Assembly: GCF_963675965.1 (NCBI RefSeq)
Contig: NZ_OY780935.1
Location: forward strand, 2,282,501-2,346,500
Reading direction: 5' to 3'
DNA: 64,000 bases
Origin: an uncultured Celeribacter sp.
GTDB taxonomy: Bacteria > Pseudomonadota > Alphaproteobacteria > Rhodobacterales > Rhodobacteraceae
This document shows, in pieces, positions 51,566-59,585 of the stretch. Both the position numbers and the translations under genes were made by a program. The notes below the pieces were generated by a model that was not told the DNA's origin, did not search any database, and saw nothing but the letters and a program-made list of their open reading frames with translations. Positions within the stretch are counted from its first letter, which is position 1. Every line of letters begins with the position of its first letter.

Positions 51566-52744
51566 TTATTGCAAATCGCTGAACGCTTCCGTCAGCCGCG
51601 CGCAGGCGGTTTCCACAAGACTGCGCGGTGTGGCCAGATTGAACCGCAAGAAGGTTTCGCCCCCCGCGCCAAAGGTCGGACCGTAGTTCGGGGCGATCTT
51701 GGCGATCTTTTCCACCCGTGCGGTGAAGTCTTCGCGGCTCATGCCGGTGCCGGAAAAATCGACCCAGGCCAGATATGTGGCCTCTAGCGGCATCGAATTT
51801 AGGCCGGGAATGGCGGCAATCGTCTGGTCGAAAAGTCGGCGATTGCCGTCCAGATAGCTGACCAGATCATCGACCCATGCCGCCCCTTCCGGGCTGTATG
51901 CTGCGGTGGCCATTTCCACCCCGAAGGAATTCGGTGAAATTCCCAGCGCCGCCATGCGGCCGGCGAAAGTCGCCCGCAATTTTGGATCGGGGATGATGAC
52001 ATTGCCCGAATGGGTCCCGGCGATGTTGAAGGTCTTGGTGGTCGCGGTCATCATGACCAGCCGGTCCTGAATGCCGTCGATCAGGGCCATGGCCGTGTGC
52101 TCGTGTCCCGGCATGACAAGATCATGGTGAATTTCGTCCGAGACCAGAATCAGATCATGACGCTGGCAGAAAGCCGCAACCTCGGCGAGCTCGGCCTTGC
52201 TCCAGACACGCCCGCCCGGATTGTGCGGCGAGCAGAGGATCATCATCCGTTCCTTGCCGGTCATGAGACTGTCCCAATGGTCGAAATCCATGGCATATTT
52301 GCCATCCGTCTTCACCAGCGGGCATTCGACCACCTCGCGCCCGGCGGCTTTGATCACCCGGTGAAAGGCGTGATACACTGGAGTCATCAGCACCACCCCG
52401 TCACCCGGCGCGGTGAAGCTGTCGATGCACAGCCCCGTGCCGTTGACCAGCCCGTGGGTCGTGAACACCCAATCGGGGTCGATGTCCCAGTCGTGGCGGG
52501 TTCTCATCCACCAGCCGATCGCCGCTTTGTAATCGCTCTCGTCTCCGAAATAGCCGTAGATACCATGGGCGGCCATGTCCTCGACCGCCTTTTGCACGCA
52601 GGCGGGCGGCCGGAAATCCATGTCGGCAACCCACATCGGCAGGCCGTCTTCCTTTGGGATGCCGTAAATCGGCTCCATCATGTCCCATTTTGCGCAATGG
52701 GTGCCAAAGCGGGGAATCACGGTGTCGAAAGGGGATTTGGTCAT
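51566..52744 (-). CDS. MalY/PatB family PLP-dependent aminotransferase (C-S lyase)
   Basis: 392-residue fold-type I PLP enzyme of the MalY/PatB group, typically cystathionine beta-lyases. DGLPMWVADMDF is the family start, CSPHNPGGRVW contacts the cofactor and MMTATTKTFNIAG holds the Schiff-base Lys. EKIAKIAPNYGPTFGAGGETFLRFNLATPR is the C-terminal substrate-binding run. It likely splits cystathionine or cysteine S-conjugates. AAGGAGAG precedes the ATG at 52744. It is divergent from def. Confidence 0.9.
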   Translation of the reverse strand: MTKSPFDTVIPRFGTHCAKWDMMEPIYGIPKEDGLPMWVADMDFRPPACVQKAVEDMAAHGIYGYFGDESDYKAAIGWWMRTRHDWDIDPDWVFTTHGLVNGTGLCIDSFTAPGDGVVLMTPVYHAFHRVIKAAGREVVECPLVKTDGKYAMDFDHWDSLMTGKERMMILCSPHNPGGRVWSKAELAEVAAFCQRHDLILVSDEIHHDLVMPGHEHTAMALIDGIQDRLVMMTATTKTFNIAGTHSGNVIIPDPKLRATFAGRMAALGISPNSFGVEMATAAYSPEGAAWVDDLVSYLDGNRRLFDQTIAAIPGLNSMPLEATYLAWVDFSGTGMSREDFTARVEKIAKIAPNYGPTFGAGGETFLRFNLATPRSLVETACARLTEAFSDLQ

Positions 52745-52902
52745 GGTGCTCTCCTTGGATCGTCGCAGCACCCTATGCCGTGACACCAGGAAAGGAAAAC
52801 TGCAAAACATGCCCAGGGGGATTGCGGTGGGATCGCGGTGCCTGGCCGTCTCATGTTGTCAGAGAGTTGCGCCCGCCGCATGCATTGACTACATGCAGAG
52901 GC

Positions 52903-53424
52903 ATGACACTGAAACCGATCCTGATCCATCCCGACCCGCGTCTGAAAAAGATGTGCGACCCCGTGAGCGAGTTTGACAAAGACCTCGCGCGGCTTGCCGA
53001 TGACATGTTGGAAACCATGTATGACGCGCCTGGGATCGGGCTTGCCGCGCCGCAAATCGGCTGGACCAAGCGGATGCTGGTCATGGATTGCGTGAAAGAG
53101 GCCGACGGCACCCCGGAACCGATGGTTCTGGTCAATCCGCAGGTGACCTGGGAAAGTGACGAAAAGAACGTCTACGAAGAGGGCTGCTTGTCGATCCCCG
53201 GCCAATATGCCGATGTGGAGCGCCCCAAAATGGTGCGCGTGAGCTGGCTGGATGTCGAGGGCCAAAGCCACGAAGAGGAATTCGACGGGCTTTGGGCGAC
53301 CTGCGTGCAGCACGAAATCGATCACCTCAACGGTGTTCTGTTCATCGACTATCTAAAGCCGCTTAAACGGCAGATGATCACCCGCAAAATGCAAAAGCTC
53401 AAACGCGATAAGGCCCGCAGCTGA
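52903..53424 (+). CDS. def: Peptide deformylase
   Basis: 173-residue metalloenzyme that removes the formyl group from nascent proteins. All three motifs are intact: GIGLAAPQ at 44-51, EEGCLSIPG with metal ligand Cys95, and HEIDH with His137, catalytic Glu138 and His141. It heads a cluster with a defective homologue and fmt, whose product adds the formyl group. The ATG at 52903 follows AGAGG closely. Confidence 0.95.
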   Translation: MTLKPILIHPDPRLKKMCDPVSEFDKDLARLADDMLETMYDAPGIGLAAPQIGWTKRMLVMDCVKEADGTPEPMVLVNPQVTWESDEKNVYEEGCLSIPGQYADVERPKMVRVSWLDVEGQSHEEEFDGLWATCVQHEIDHLNGVLFIDYLKPLKRQMITRKMQKLKRDKARS

Positions 53425-53484
53425 AGGCTGAGTGAGCCTCACCTGTGATGGGGCCGTGTCGCCGGGCAGGAGGAAGAGTTTCTC

Positions 53485-53988
53485 ATGACCACACGTCCCT
53501 TTGTGCCCTATCCCGACAAGCGTTTGCGCACGAAGGTGCCGCCGGTGACGGAAATCACCGACGAAATCCGCGCAATCTGGGCCGATATGGTGGAGACTAT
53601 GGATGCCATGCCAGGCTACGGGCTGGCCGGGCCGCAGATCGGGGTGATGCAGCAACTCGCCGTGGTCGATTGTTCGCAGGAACGCGGCAAGGCCATTTTG
53701 CTCGCCAACCCCGAGATCCTGCATGCCTCCGCGCAACTACGCGACCATGAGGAGGCCTCGCCAAATCTGCCGGGCATGTCGGCGGTGATTTCGCGCCCGC
53801 GGGCGGTGACTCTGCGGTTTCTCAATGCGCAAGGAGAGAGGGAAGAGCGCGATTTCGTCGGGCTTTGGGCCACATCTGTGCAGCACCAGATCGACCATCT
53901 GAACGGCAAGATGTATTTTGACAATCTCAAGCCTGTGAAACGCCAGATGTTTCTTAAGAAGGCGAAAAAGGCGGGGGCGATGAAATGA
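53485..53988 (+). CDS. Deformylase homologue lacking catalytic residues
   Basis: 167-residue deformylase-fold protein, about the size of Def. Motif 1 is GYGLAGPQ at 44-51. Motif 2 reads EEASPNLPG: the metal-ligand Cys (Def Cys95) is Ser92. Motif 3 reads HQIDH: the catalytic Glu is Gln135. The other two metal His remain (134, 138). The protein is therefore unlikely to deformylate by the usual mechanism. The frame is otherwise intact, with no stop or frameshift, and it is coupled to fmt by a four-base overlap. This suggests it is kept for another role, perhaps binding or regulation. Confidence 0.85.
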   Translation: MTTRPFVPYPDKRLRTKVPPVTEITDEIRAIWADMVETMDAMPGYGLAGPQIGVMQQLAVVDCSQERGKAILLANPEILHASAQLRDHEEASPNLPGMSAVISRPRAVTLRFLNAQGEREERDFVGLWATSVQHQIDHLNGKMYFDNLKPVKRQMFLKKAKKAGAMK

Positions 53989-54890
53989 GAGTGGTTTTCA
54001 TGGGGAGCCCGGCGTTTTCCGTGCCGGTCCTAGATGCGCTGGTCGAGGCCGGGCATGAGATCGCCTGCGTCTATTGCCAGCCGCCTCGTCCGGCCGGGCG
54101 CGGCAAGAAAGAGCGCCCAACCCCGGTTCAGGCGCGGGCCGAAGCGCTGGGCCTGCCGGTGCGCCATCCGGTGAATTTCAAAGATCCCGCCGATGTGGCG
54201 GAGTTTGCGGCATTGGAGGCAGATGTCGCGGTGGTCGTGGCCTACGGGCTGTTGTTGCCGCAGGCGCTGCTGGATGCACCGAAGTGGGGCTGTCTGAACA
54301 TTCACGCCTCGCTGTTGCCGCGCTGGCGCGGCGCGGCGCCGATCCATCGCGCGATTTTGGAGGGTGACGCAGAAACAGGGGTCTGCATCATGCAGATGGA
54401 GGCCGGTCTCGACACCGGGCCGGTTTTGCTGCGTCGCACATGCGAGATCAAACCAGAGCATACAACGGCATCACTTCACGACGATCTGTCAAATTTGGGT
54501 GCTAATGCGATTGTCGAGGCCTTGGCGCAACTGCCCGACCTGACGCCGGTGCCGCAGCCGGAAGAGGGCGTGACCTACGCCAAGAAAATCGACAAATCTG
54601 AGGCGCGGATCGACTGGTCGCGGCCCGCCAGTGACGTCGATCGACAGATACGTGGGCTGTCTCCTTTCCCGGGTGCATGGGCCGAGTTGAACGGGGAACG
54701 GATCAAATTTCACCTGTCGCATCTCTCCGCGCTTTCAGGCGCGCCCGGCGCGGTGGTCGATCGGTTCACCATCGCCTGCGGGGAAGGCGCGGTGGAAATT
54801 CTCATTGCGCAGCGCGAAGGCAAACGTGCTATGCCTGTTGATGAGATCCTGCGCGGTCTTGATCTGACCAAAGGGCAGATCTTCACCTGA
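53985..54890 (+). CDS. fmt: Methionyl-tRNA formyltransferase
   Basis: 301-residue enzyme that formylates Met-tRNA(fMet) with 10-formyl-THF. The active-site Asn105 and His107 are in GCLNIHASLLPRWRGAAPI and Asp143 in MEAGLDTGP. The C-terminal OB-like domain binds tRNA. The ATG overlaps the stop of the degenerate deformylase gene (ATGA). It is the third gene of the def cluster and precedes three tiny membrane-protein genes. Confidence 0.95.
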   Translation: MRVVFMGSPAFSVPVLDALVEAGHEIACVYCQPPRPAGRGKKERPTPVQARAEALGLPVRHPVNFKDPADVAEFAALEADVAVVVAYGLLLPQALLDAPKWGCLNIHASLLPRWRGAAPIHRAILEGDAETGVCIMQMEAGLDTGPVLLRRTCEIKPEHTTASLHDDLSNLGANAIVEALAQLPDLTPVPQPEEGVTYAKKIDKSEARIDWSRPASDVDRQIRGLSPFPGAWAELNGERIKFHLSHLSALSGAPGAVVDRFTIACGEGAVEILIAQREGKRAMPVDEILRGLDLTKGQIFT

Positions 54891-54911
54891 CGTTTCCCCA
54901 AGGAGTGCGCC

Positions 54912-55151
54912 ATGTTCCCAATCATGATCGGCACTGTGGTGATCGCAGGTATCGTGGGCTATGCCTGCGAAAAGACCGGGTTCACCAACAACGGCTATCT
55001 GCAATCCATCATCATCTGTGTGGGCGGGGCGTTTCTGGCGTATTTCATCAAGCTGATGTTCGGTCTTGGCTTCTCGTCTCCAGGGCTCAACGCGATTGTG
55101 TCCTCGGTTGGGGCGCTGGTGATTGTGCCGACCCATTGGCGGCGGCGGTAA
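54912..55151 (+). CDS. GlsB/YeaQ/YmgE-like small membrane protein
   Basis: 79 residues with three hydrophobic helices. The NGYLQSIIICVGGAFLAYF and LNAIVSSVGALVIV segments resemble the transglycosylase-associated (GlsB/YeaQ/YmgE) family, often induced by stress. The end THWRRR is basic. It starts 21 bases after the fmt stop with AAGGAG upstream, so it is probably in the same operon. Function unknown. Confidence 0.7.
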   Translation: MFPIMIGTVVIAGIVGYACEKTGFTNNGYLQSIIICVGGAFLAYFIKLMFGLGFSSPGLNAIVSSVGALVIVPTHWRRR

Positions 55152-55162
55152 GGAGGCGGAGT

Positions 55163-55405
55163 ATGCCGATTCTGGTTCTGATCATCGTGGGGGCTGCTGC
55201 CGGGCTGATTGCGACCCGGCTGATGAATGTGCAGACGGGCCTGCTGACCACGATCGCTATTGGCGTCGCCGGGGCGGTTCTGGGCGGTGTGGTGTTTCGG
55301 TTTCTGCTGTTCCTGACCGGCACGGCGGCGGGGTTCGTGGGCGCGATTCTCGGCGCATTGGTGCTGCTCTGGGCGTGGAAAGCGCTGTCGGCGGGGCGGC
55401 GCTAG
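55163..55405 (+). CDS. Second small GlsB/YeaQ-like membrane protein
   Basis: 80 residues. The glycine-rich pattern LIIVGAAAGLIATRLM-x-TTIAIGVAGAVLGGVVF is like the first helix pair of GlsB/YeaQ proteins, followed by another Gly-rich helix near residues 55-75. It is preceded by AAGGAGG and follows the first small gene by 11 bases. The two may form one membrane assembly. Confidence 0.65.
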   Translation: MPILVLIIVGAAAGLIATRLMNVQTGLLTTIAIGVAGAVLGGVVFRFLLFLTGTAAGFVGAILGALVLLWAWKALSAGRR

Positions 55406-55543
55406 ATGATGGCATTTCTGGCAATCCCGGGCATGGCCTTGCGGCTGGTGTTCAGCCTGTGCCTGTGGCTGATGTTCCGTCCCGGCGGTTGGTTCGTGGC
55501 CTGCTGTCTGGCCATTGCCGCGACGTGGTACATCAAGGCCTGA
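55406..55543 (+). CDS. 45-residue hydrophobic peptide gene
   Basis: The ATG pair at 55406 and 55409 begins immediately after the preceding stop codon (TAG ATG ATG). The product has two hydrophobic stretches separated by the turn RPGGWF and ends in WYIKA. No Shine-Dalgarno of its own is obvious, so it would be translated by re-initiation. It is short, but position and composition fit a small membrane protein of the cluster. Confidence 0.5.
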   Translation: MMAFLAIPGMALRLVFSLCLWLMFRPGGWFVACCLAIAATWYIKA

Positions 55544-55560
55544 CCGGTCTCCGCTGTGTC

Positions 55561-56184
55561 TCAGGTGCGCGGCGGACGCGATTTGTAGACGGGCAGCGAC
55601 CATCCCCAGATCAGGCTGCCAGCCCGCAGGGTAAAGGTCAGCGCCGCACAGGCCAGAAATTCAAACAGGCGCGGCAGCTCGAACAGCGACATGAGGATCA
55701 TGGCCAAGGCGCCGGCCAAGGCGGCGGAGGCATAGAGCTCCCCCTGTTTCAAAACCAGTGGCACCTCATTGCAGACCACATCGCGCATCAAGCCGCCGAA
55801 ACAGCCGGTGGCCACGCCCATCAGGGCAACGATCACGGGCGGCTGGCCCAGTTTGAGCGCCACGCCCGCGCCTGCGGCCACAGCGACGGACAGCGCGACC
55901 GCATCGGCCCACATCAGCGCCTTATGGCGGCTTTCAACCAGATGGGCCGAAAAAAACACGATCACGGCAATCGCTGTTGCGAGCACGATATGGGTGGGGT
56001 CGGCGATCCAGAACACTGCGTCACGATTGAGCAGGAGATCGCGCAGCGTGCCGCCGCCGACGGCGGTGAGGCAGGCCAGAAAGGCAAAGCCGACCAAATC
56101 GAGCTGGGCGCGGGAGGCGGCAAGAGCCCCCGAGATCGCAAAGACGATCACCGAGGCATAATCCAAAGCCGCCAGCGGGCTCAT
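55561..56184 (-). CDS. TRIC family cation channel (UPF0126)
   Basis: 207-residue membrane protein with two repeats of three helices. GGGTLRDLLLNRD and the matching GGLMRDVVCNEVPLVLK are the UPF0126 signature loops. Prokaryotic TRIC proteins are trimeric K+ channels; the role in bacteria is not settled. The start overlaps the rnhA stop (ATGA), so it is the last gene of ispH-rnhA-TRIC. Confidence 0.88.
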   Translation of the reverse strand: MSPLAALDYASVIVFAISGALAASRAQLDLVGFAFLACLTAVGGGTLRDLLLNRDAVFWIADPTHIVLATAIAVIVFFSAHLVESRHKALMWADAVALSVAVAAGAGVALKLGQPPVIVALMGVATGCFGGLMRDVVCNEVPLVLKQGELYASAALAGALAMILMSLFELPRLFEFLACAALTFTLRAGSLIWGWSLPVYKSRPPRT

Positions 56185-56642
56185 CGCGCAGAGGTCTTGA
56201 AAGGGGCCATGCCAGCGCGCGCCAGCTCGTCGGCGCGTTCGTTCTCCGGATGGCCCGCGTGCCCCTTGACCCATTCCCATTTTACGGCATGGCGCTTTTG
56301 CGCCTCATCAAGGCGTTGCCAAAGATCGACATTCTTCACCGGCTTCTTCGCTGCGGTTTTCCAGCCGTTGCGTTTCCAGCCATGAATCCATCCGGTGACG
56401 CCGTTTTTCACATAGGCGCTGTCCGTGACGATGGTGATCGCTGTAGGGCGCCCGAGGGTTTCCAGCGCGGTGATGGCCGCGAGCAGCTCCATGCGGTTGT
56501 TGGTGGTTTCGGCTTCGCCACCACTGAGGGCGCGTTCCTTGACGACGGTGTCCCCGTCTTTTGCCTGCAACAGAGCGCCCCAGCCGCCCGGGCCGGGATT
56601 TCCGGAGCAGGCTCCGTCGGTATATGCGTAAAAATCAGCCAT
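56181..56642 (-). CDS. rnhA: Ribonuclease HI
   Basis: 153-residue RNase H that cuts RNA in RNA-DNA hybrids. The catalytic residues are visible: Asp9 (YTDGACSGNPGPGG), Glu52 (NNRMELLAA), Asp74 (VTDSAYVKNG) and the last Asp in ENERADELA. GWKTAAKKPVKN is the basic protrusion of E. coli-type enzymes. It starts at ATG 56642, 36 bases after the ispH stop. Confidence 0.95.
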   Translation of the reverse strand: MADFYAYTDGACSGNPGPGGWGALLQAKDGDTVVKERALSGGEAETTNNRMELLAAITALETLGRPTAITIVTDSAYVKNGVTGWIHGWKRNGWKTAAKKPVKNVDLWQRLDEAQKRHAVKWEWVKGHAGHPENERADELARAGMAPFKTSAR

Positions 56643-56677
56643 GGTAGGATCGGGTGATACCCTGTGCTGCGCTGTGG

Positions 56678-57643
56678 TCAAGGGCGCGCCGCAGGGGCGG
56701 GGTCCCTGAGCACACGCGGCACTTTGAATTCCACGTTTTCCTGCGCGGTCTCAACCAGTTCGACAGTGACGTCATAGCGGGCGCGGAAGGCGTCAATGAC
56801 CTCATTGACCAGCACCTCGGGGGCGGAGGCCCCTGCCGTGATGCCGACCGAGCGAATGCCCTCCAATGCGCGCCAGTCGATGCTGTCGGCCCGTTGCAGA
56901 AGCTGCGAATAGGCGCAGCCATTGGCGGAGCCGACCTCGACCAGACGTTTGCTGTTGGAACTGTTGGGCGAGCCGATCACCAGCAGCGCGTCGATACGGC
57001 CCGCGATCGCCTTGACGGCTGCTTGCCGGTTGGTGGTGGCGTAGCAGATGTCCTCTTTGTGCGGGCCGACGATGTTGGGGAAGCGGGCACGCAGTGCTGC
57101 GATGATATCCACCGTGTCGTCGACCGACAGCGTGGTTTGCGTGATGAAGGCCAGCTTGTCGGGATCGCGCACGTCCAGATCGGCGACATCTTCGGGGGTT
57201 TCCACCAAAAGCACTTCGCCATCGGGCAACTGGCCCATTGTGCCGATGGTTTCCGGGTGCCCGGCGTGGCCGATCATGATCATCTGTAGCCCGGCGGCGT
57301 GATGCCGCTCGGCCTCGATATGCACCTTGGACACAAGCGGGCAGGTGGCGTCGACATAGACCATCTCACGTTTCGCGGCGGCGGCAGGCACCGATTTCGG
57401 CACCCCGTGGGCAGAGAAGATCACCGGGCGGTCATCCGGGCATTCATCAAGCTCTTCGACAAAAACGGCCCCTTTTTCGCGCAGCCCGTCGACGACGAAT
57501 TTGTTGTGGACGATTTCATGGCGCACGTAGACTGGCGGCCCCCATTTTTCGAGCGCCATCTCAACGATCTTGATGGCCCGGTCCACGCCGGCGCAAAAGC
57601 CGCGGGGGGCGGCGAGGTAGAGTGTAAGAGGGGGGTGTGTCAT
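56678..57643 (-). CDS. ispH: 4-hydroxy-3-methylbut-2-enyl diphosphate reductase
   Basis: 321-residue 4Fe-4S enzyme that gives IPP and DMAPP in the last step of the MEP isoprenoid pathway. The cluster ligands Cys17 (RGFCAGV), Cys101 (VDATCPLVSKVH) and Cys200 (DICYATTNRQ) are all present. HEIVHNKFVVDGL and GSPNSSNSKRLVEVG are the other signature segments. It heads an operon with rnhA and TRIC. The ATG at 57643 has AGGAGCG upstream. Confidence 0.95.
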   Translation of the reverse strand: MTHPPLTLYLAAPRGFCAGVDRAIKIVEMALEKWGPPVYVRHEIVHNKFVVDGLREKGAVFVEELDECPDDRPVIFSAHGVPKSVPAAAAKREMVYVDATCPLVSKVHIEAERHHAAGLQMIMIGHAGHPETIGTMGQLPDGEVLLVETPEDVADLDVRDPDKLAFITQTTLSVDDTVDIIAALRARFPNIVGPHKEDICYATTNRQAAVKAIAGRIDALLVIGSPNSSNSKRLVEVGSANGCAYSQLLQRADSIDWRALEGIRSVGITAGASAPEVLVNEVIDAFRARYDVTVELVETAQENVEFKVPRVLRDPAPAARP

Positions 57644-57740
57644 TGCGCGCTCCTGTTGCCATCAGAAATATGGGCAATCGCCTGCAAGTGCAATGATCGG
57701 CCGAAAGCGACTGTGCGGGTCGGCGGCTCGGATGGGGCGC

Positions 57741-57764
57741 GACCCCTGCAAGAGGGCAGGGGTC
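57741..57764 (-). terminator. Stem-loop after the NYN-domain gene
   Basis: GACCCCTGC pairs with GCAGGGGTC around a six-base loop. It lacks a clear T run on the minus strand, so it may be a weak or Rho-assisted terminator. Confidence 0.4.
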
Positions 57765-57783
57765 TTGCGATCCTTTGGTGGAC

Positions 57784-58338
57784 TTAGCTGTCCACGTCGT
57801 CGCGCGGTTCGCGCGGCGGGCGTCCGACTACATCGCGCAGGTCGTCGAGTTCGATGAAATTGTCGGCCTGGCGACGCAATTCGTCTGCGATCATCGGCGG
57901 CTGGGTGCGGATCGTGGAAACGACGGAGACACGCACGCCCTGACGCTGGAGGCTTTCCACCAGCGGGCGGAAGTCGCCATCACCCGAGAACAACACAATG
58001 TGATCGACATGAGGCGCCAGTTCCATCGCGTTGACGGCCAGTTCGATGTCCATGTTGCCCTTGATTTTGCGGCGACCCATCGAATCGGTGAACTCTTTCG
58101 CCGGCTTGGTCACCATGGTGAAGCCGTTGTAGTTCAGCCAGTCGACGAGAGGGCGGATGGGGGAATATTCGTCGTTTTCCAGCAGCGCGGTGTAGTAAAA
58201 TGCACGCAGAAGTTTCCCACGCCGCATAAATTCTTGGCGGAGAAGTTTGTAATCGATATCGAAGCCCAGCGATTTGGCCGCTGCATAGAGATTCGAACCA
58301 TCGATGAACAAGGCAAGCCGTTCATCCTTATAAAACAT
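57784..58338 (-). CDS. NYN domain protein (LabA/DUF88)
   Basis: 184 residues of a PIN-like NYN nuclease domain. LALFIDGSNLYAAAK supplies Asp13 and Asn16, Asp97 follows in GNMDIELAVNAME and the acidic LFSGDGDFRPLVE (Asp120, Asp122) closes the metal site. All family acidic residues are retained, so RNase activity is plausible. It is related to LabA and Rhodobacterales homologues. AAGGAAAAGGA precedes the ATG at 58338. It is divergent from folK. Confidence 0.88.
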   Translation of the reverse strand: MFYKDERLALFIDGSNLYAAAKSLGFDIDYKLLRQEFMRRGKLLRAFYYTALLENDEYSPIRPLVDWLNYNGFTMVTKPAKEFTDSMGRRKIKGNMDIELAVNAMELAPHVDHIVLFSGDGDFRPLVESLQRQGVRVSVVSTIRTQPPMIADELRRQADNFIELDDLRDVVGRPPREPRDDVDS

Positions 58339-58511
58339 GTAAAGGTCCTTTTCCTTTGGTCTTTTTGTTGGGACGTTCCAGAGAGGAATGGCCGTTTGTT
58401 CTTTGCTTTCTGCACAGGTCAATAGTATGAAATCGGCCCGACATGAACTTGTCTAAAAATATAGGGCGTCTCTGAACAGTGTCTCCGATAAGATCTGAAG
58501 AAAATGCAAAT

Positions 58512-59090
58512 ATGCGTGCGTGGTTGGCATTTGGCGCAAATTTGCCGTCTGAAGTGGGTGGACCGGCGGATACGCTGAGAAAGGCTGTCGCGGATTTGCG
58601 ACACAGAGGCATAATGCTGGAAGCTGTGAGCCTTGTCTATGAGACGCCATGTTTTCCTGCTGGGGCTGGGCCGGACTATGTGAATTTCGCGCTTGAGATA
58701 TCGACGGATCTCGCGCCGGAGGCCTTGCTGCAGGTGTTGCACGAGGTCGAGGCGTCGTTCGGTCGCGTGCGCAGGACGCGCTGGGCCGGTCGGACCATCG
58801 ATATTGACCTTTTGGCAATGGAACACTGCGTATCCCCGGATGAGGCGACCCTGCTTCACTGGATCGATTTGCCTTTGGCGGAGCAGAGCCGGCAGGCGCC
58901 TGACCGGCTGATCCTGCCGCATCCTCGGATACAAGATCGGTCCTTCATGCTGATTCCCTTTGCCGATCTCGCGCCGGACTGGCGCCATCCTGTACTGGGA
59001 AAAACCGTCGCAGAGATGCTCGCGGCGCGTCCAGAGAGCGAAAAAACCGAGGTAAAAGTTCTCGAAGGGGTCGAAATCCCCTTGCAATAG
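58512..59090 (+). CDS. folK: 2-amino-4-hydroxy-6-hydroxymethyldihydropteridine diphosphokinase
   Basis: 192-residue HPPK, which pyrophosphorylates hydroxymethyl-dihydropterin in folate synthesis. The key run RWAGRTIDIDLL (residues 90-101) carries the metal-binding Asp pair, and LPHPRIQDRSFMLIPFADLAPDW is the C-terminal signature. LVYETPCFPAGAGPDYVNFAL is the first substrate loop. I prefer ATG 58512; GTG 58479 would add 11 residues. It leads a run of plus-strand genes that ends beyond the window. Confidence 0.88.
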   Translation: MRAWLAFGANLPSEVGGPADTLRKAVADLRHRGIMLEAVSLVYETPCFPAGAGPDYVNFALEISTDLAPEALLQVLHEVEASFGRVRRTRWAGRTIDIDLLAMEHCVSPDEATLLHWIDLPLAEQSRQAPDRLILPHPRIQDRSFMLIPFADLAPDWRHPVLGKTVAEMLAARPESEKTEVKVLEGVEIPLQ

Positions 59091-59180
59091 GGGGATAATC
59101 GGGGGAAAGGGCGCTTGTCATCCACAGGACAAGCCTCTAAATAAGGCCTTTAACCCGTCAGCCCAACGATTGGAGATCCC

Positions 59181-59534
59181 ATGGCCCGCGTGACCGTTGA
59201 AGATTGCGTCGACAAGGTTCCGAACCGTTTCGAGCTCGTGATGCTCGCAGCGCACCGTGCGCGTGAAGTGGCTGCTGGCGCGGCTCTCACCGTCGACCGT
59301 GACAACGACAAAAACCCGGTTGTGGCGCTGCGTGAGATTGCCGAAGAAACGCAATCCGCCGACGCTCTGCGTGAGCGCCTGATCGAGAGCAACCAGACTC
59401 AGATCGAGGTGGACGAGCCGGAAGAAGACCAGATGGCGCTTCTTATGGGGCAGGAACAGGACAAGCCGGCAGATGACGACATGTCCGAAGAAAAACTGCT
59501 GCGCGCGCTGATGGAAGCCCAGGGTCAGCAGTAA
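59181..59534 (+). CDS. rpoZ: RNA polymerase omega subunit
   Basis: 117-residue omega subunit. MARVTVEDCVDKVPNRFELVMLAAHRARE is the standard start; the N-terminal Ala-Arg-Val is the part of omega that contacts ppGpp in E. coli. The acidic C-terminal half is normal for alphaproteobacteria. rsh, the ppGpp synthase/hydrolase, follows 51 bases later, the usual pair. GGAG precedes the ATG. Confidence 0.95.
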   Translation: MARVTVEDCVDKVPNRFELVMLAAHRAREVAAGAALTVDRDNDKNPVVALREIAEETQSADALRERLIESNQTQIEVDEPEEDQMALLMGQEQDKPADDDMSEEKLLRALMEAQGQQ

Positions 59535-59585
59535 GACCAGCCATACGGACCCCATGGTCCCCGCCAAAGGAGTTTGCGGACCCAA

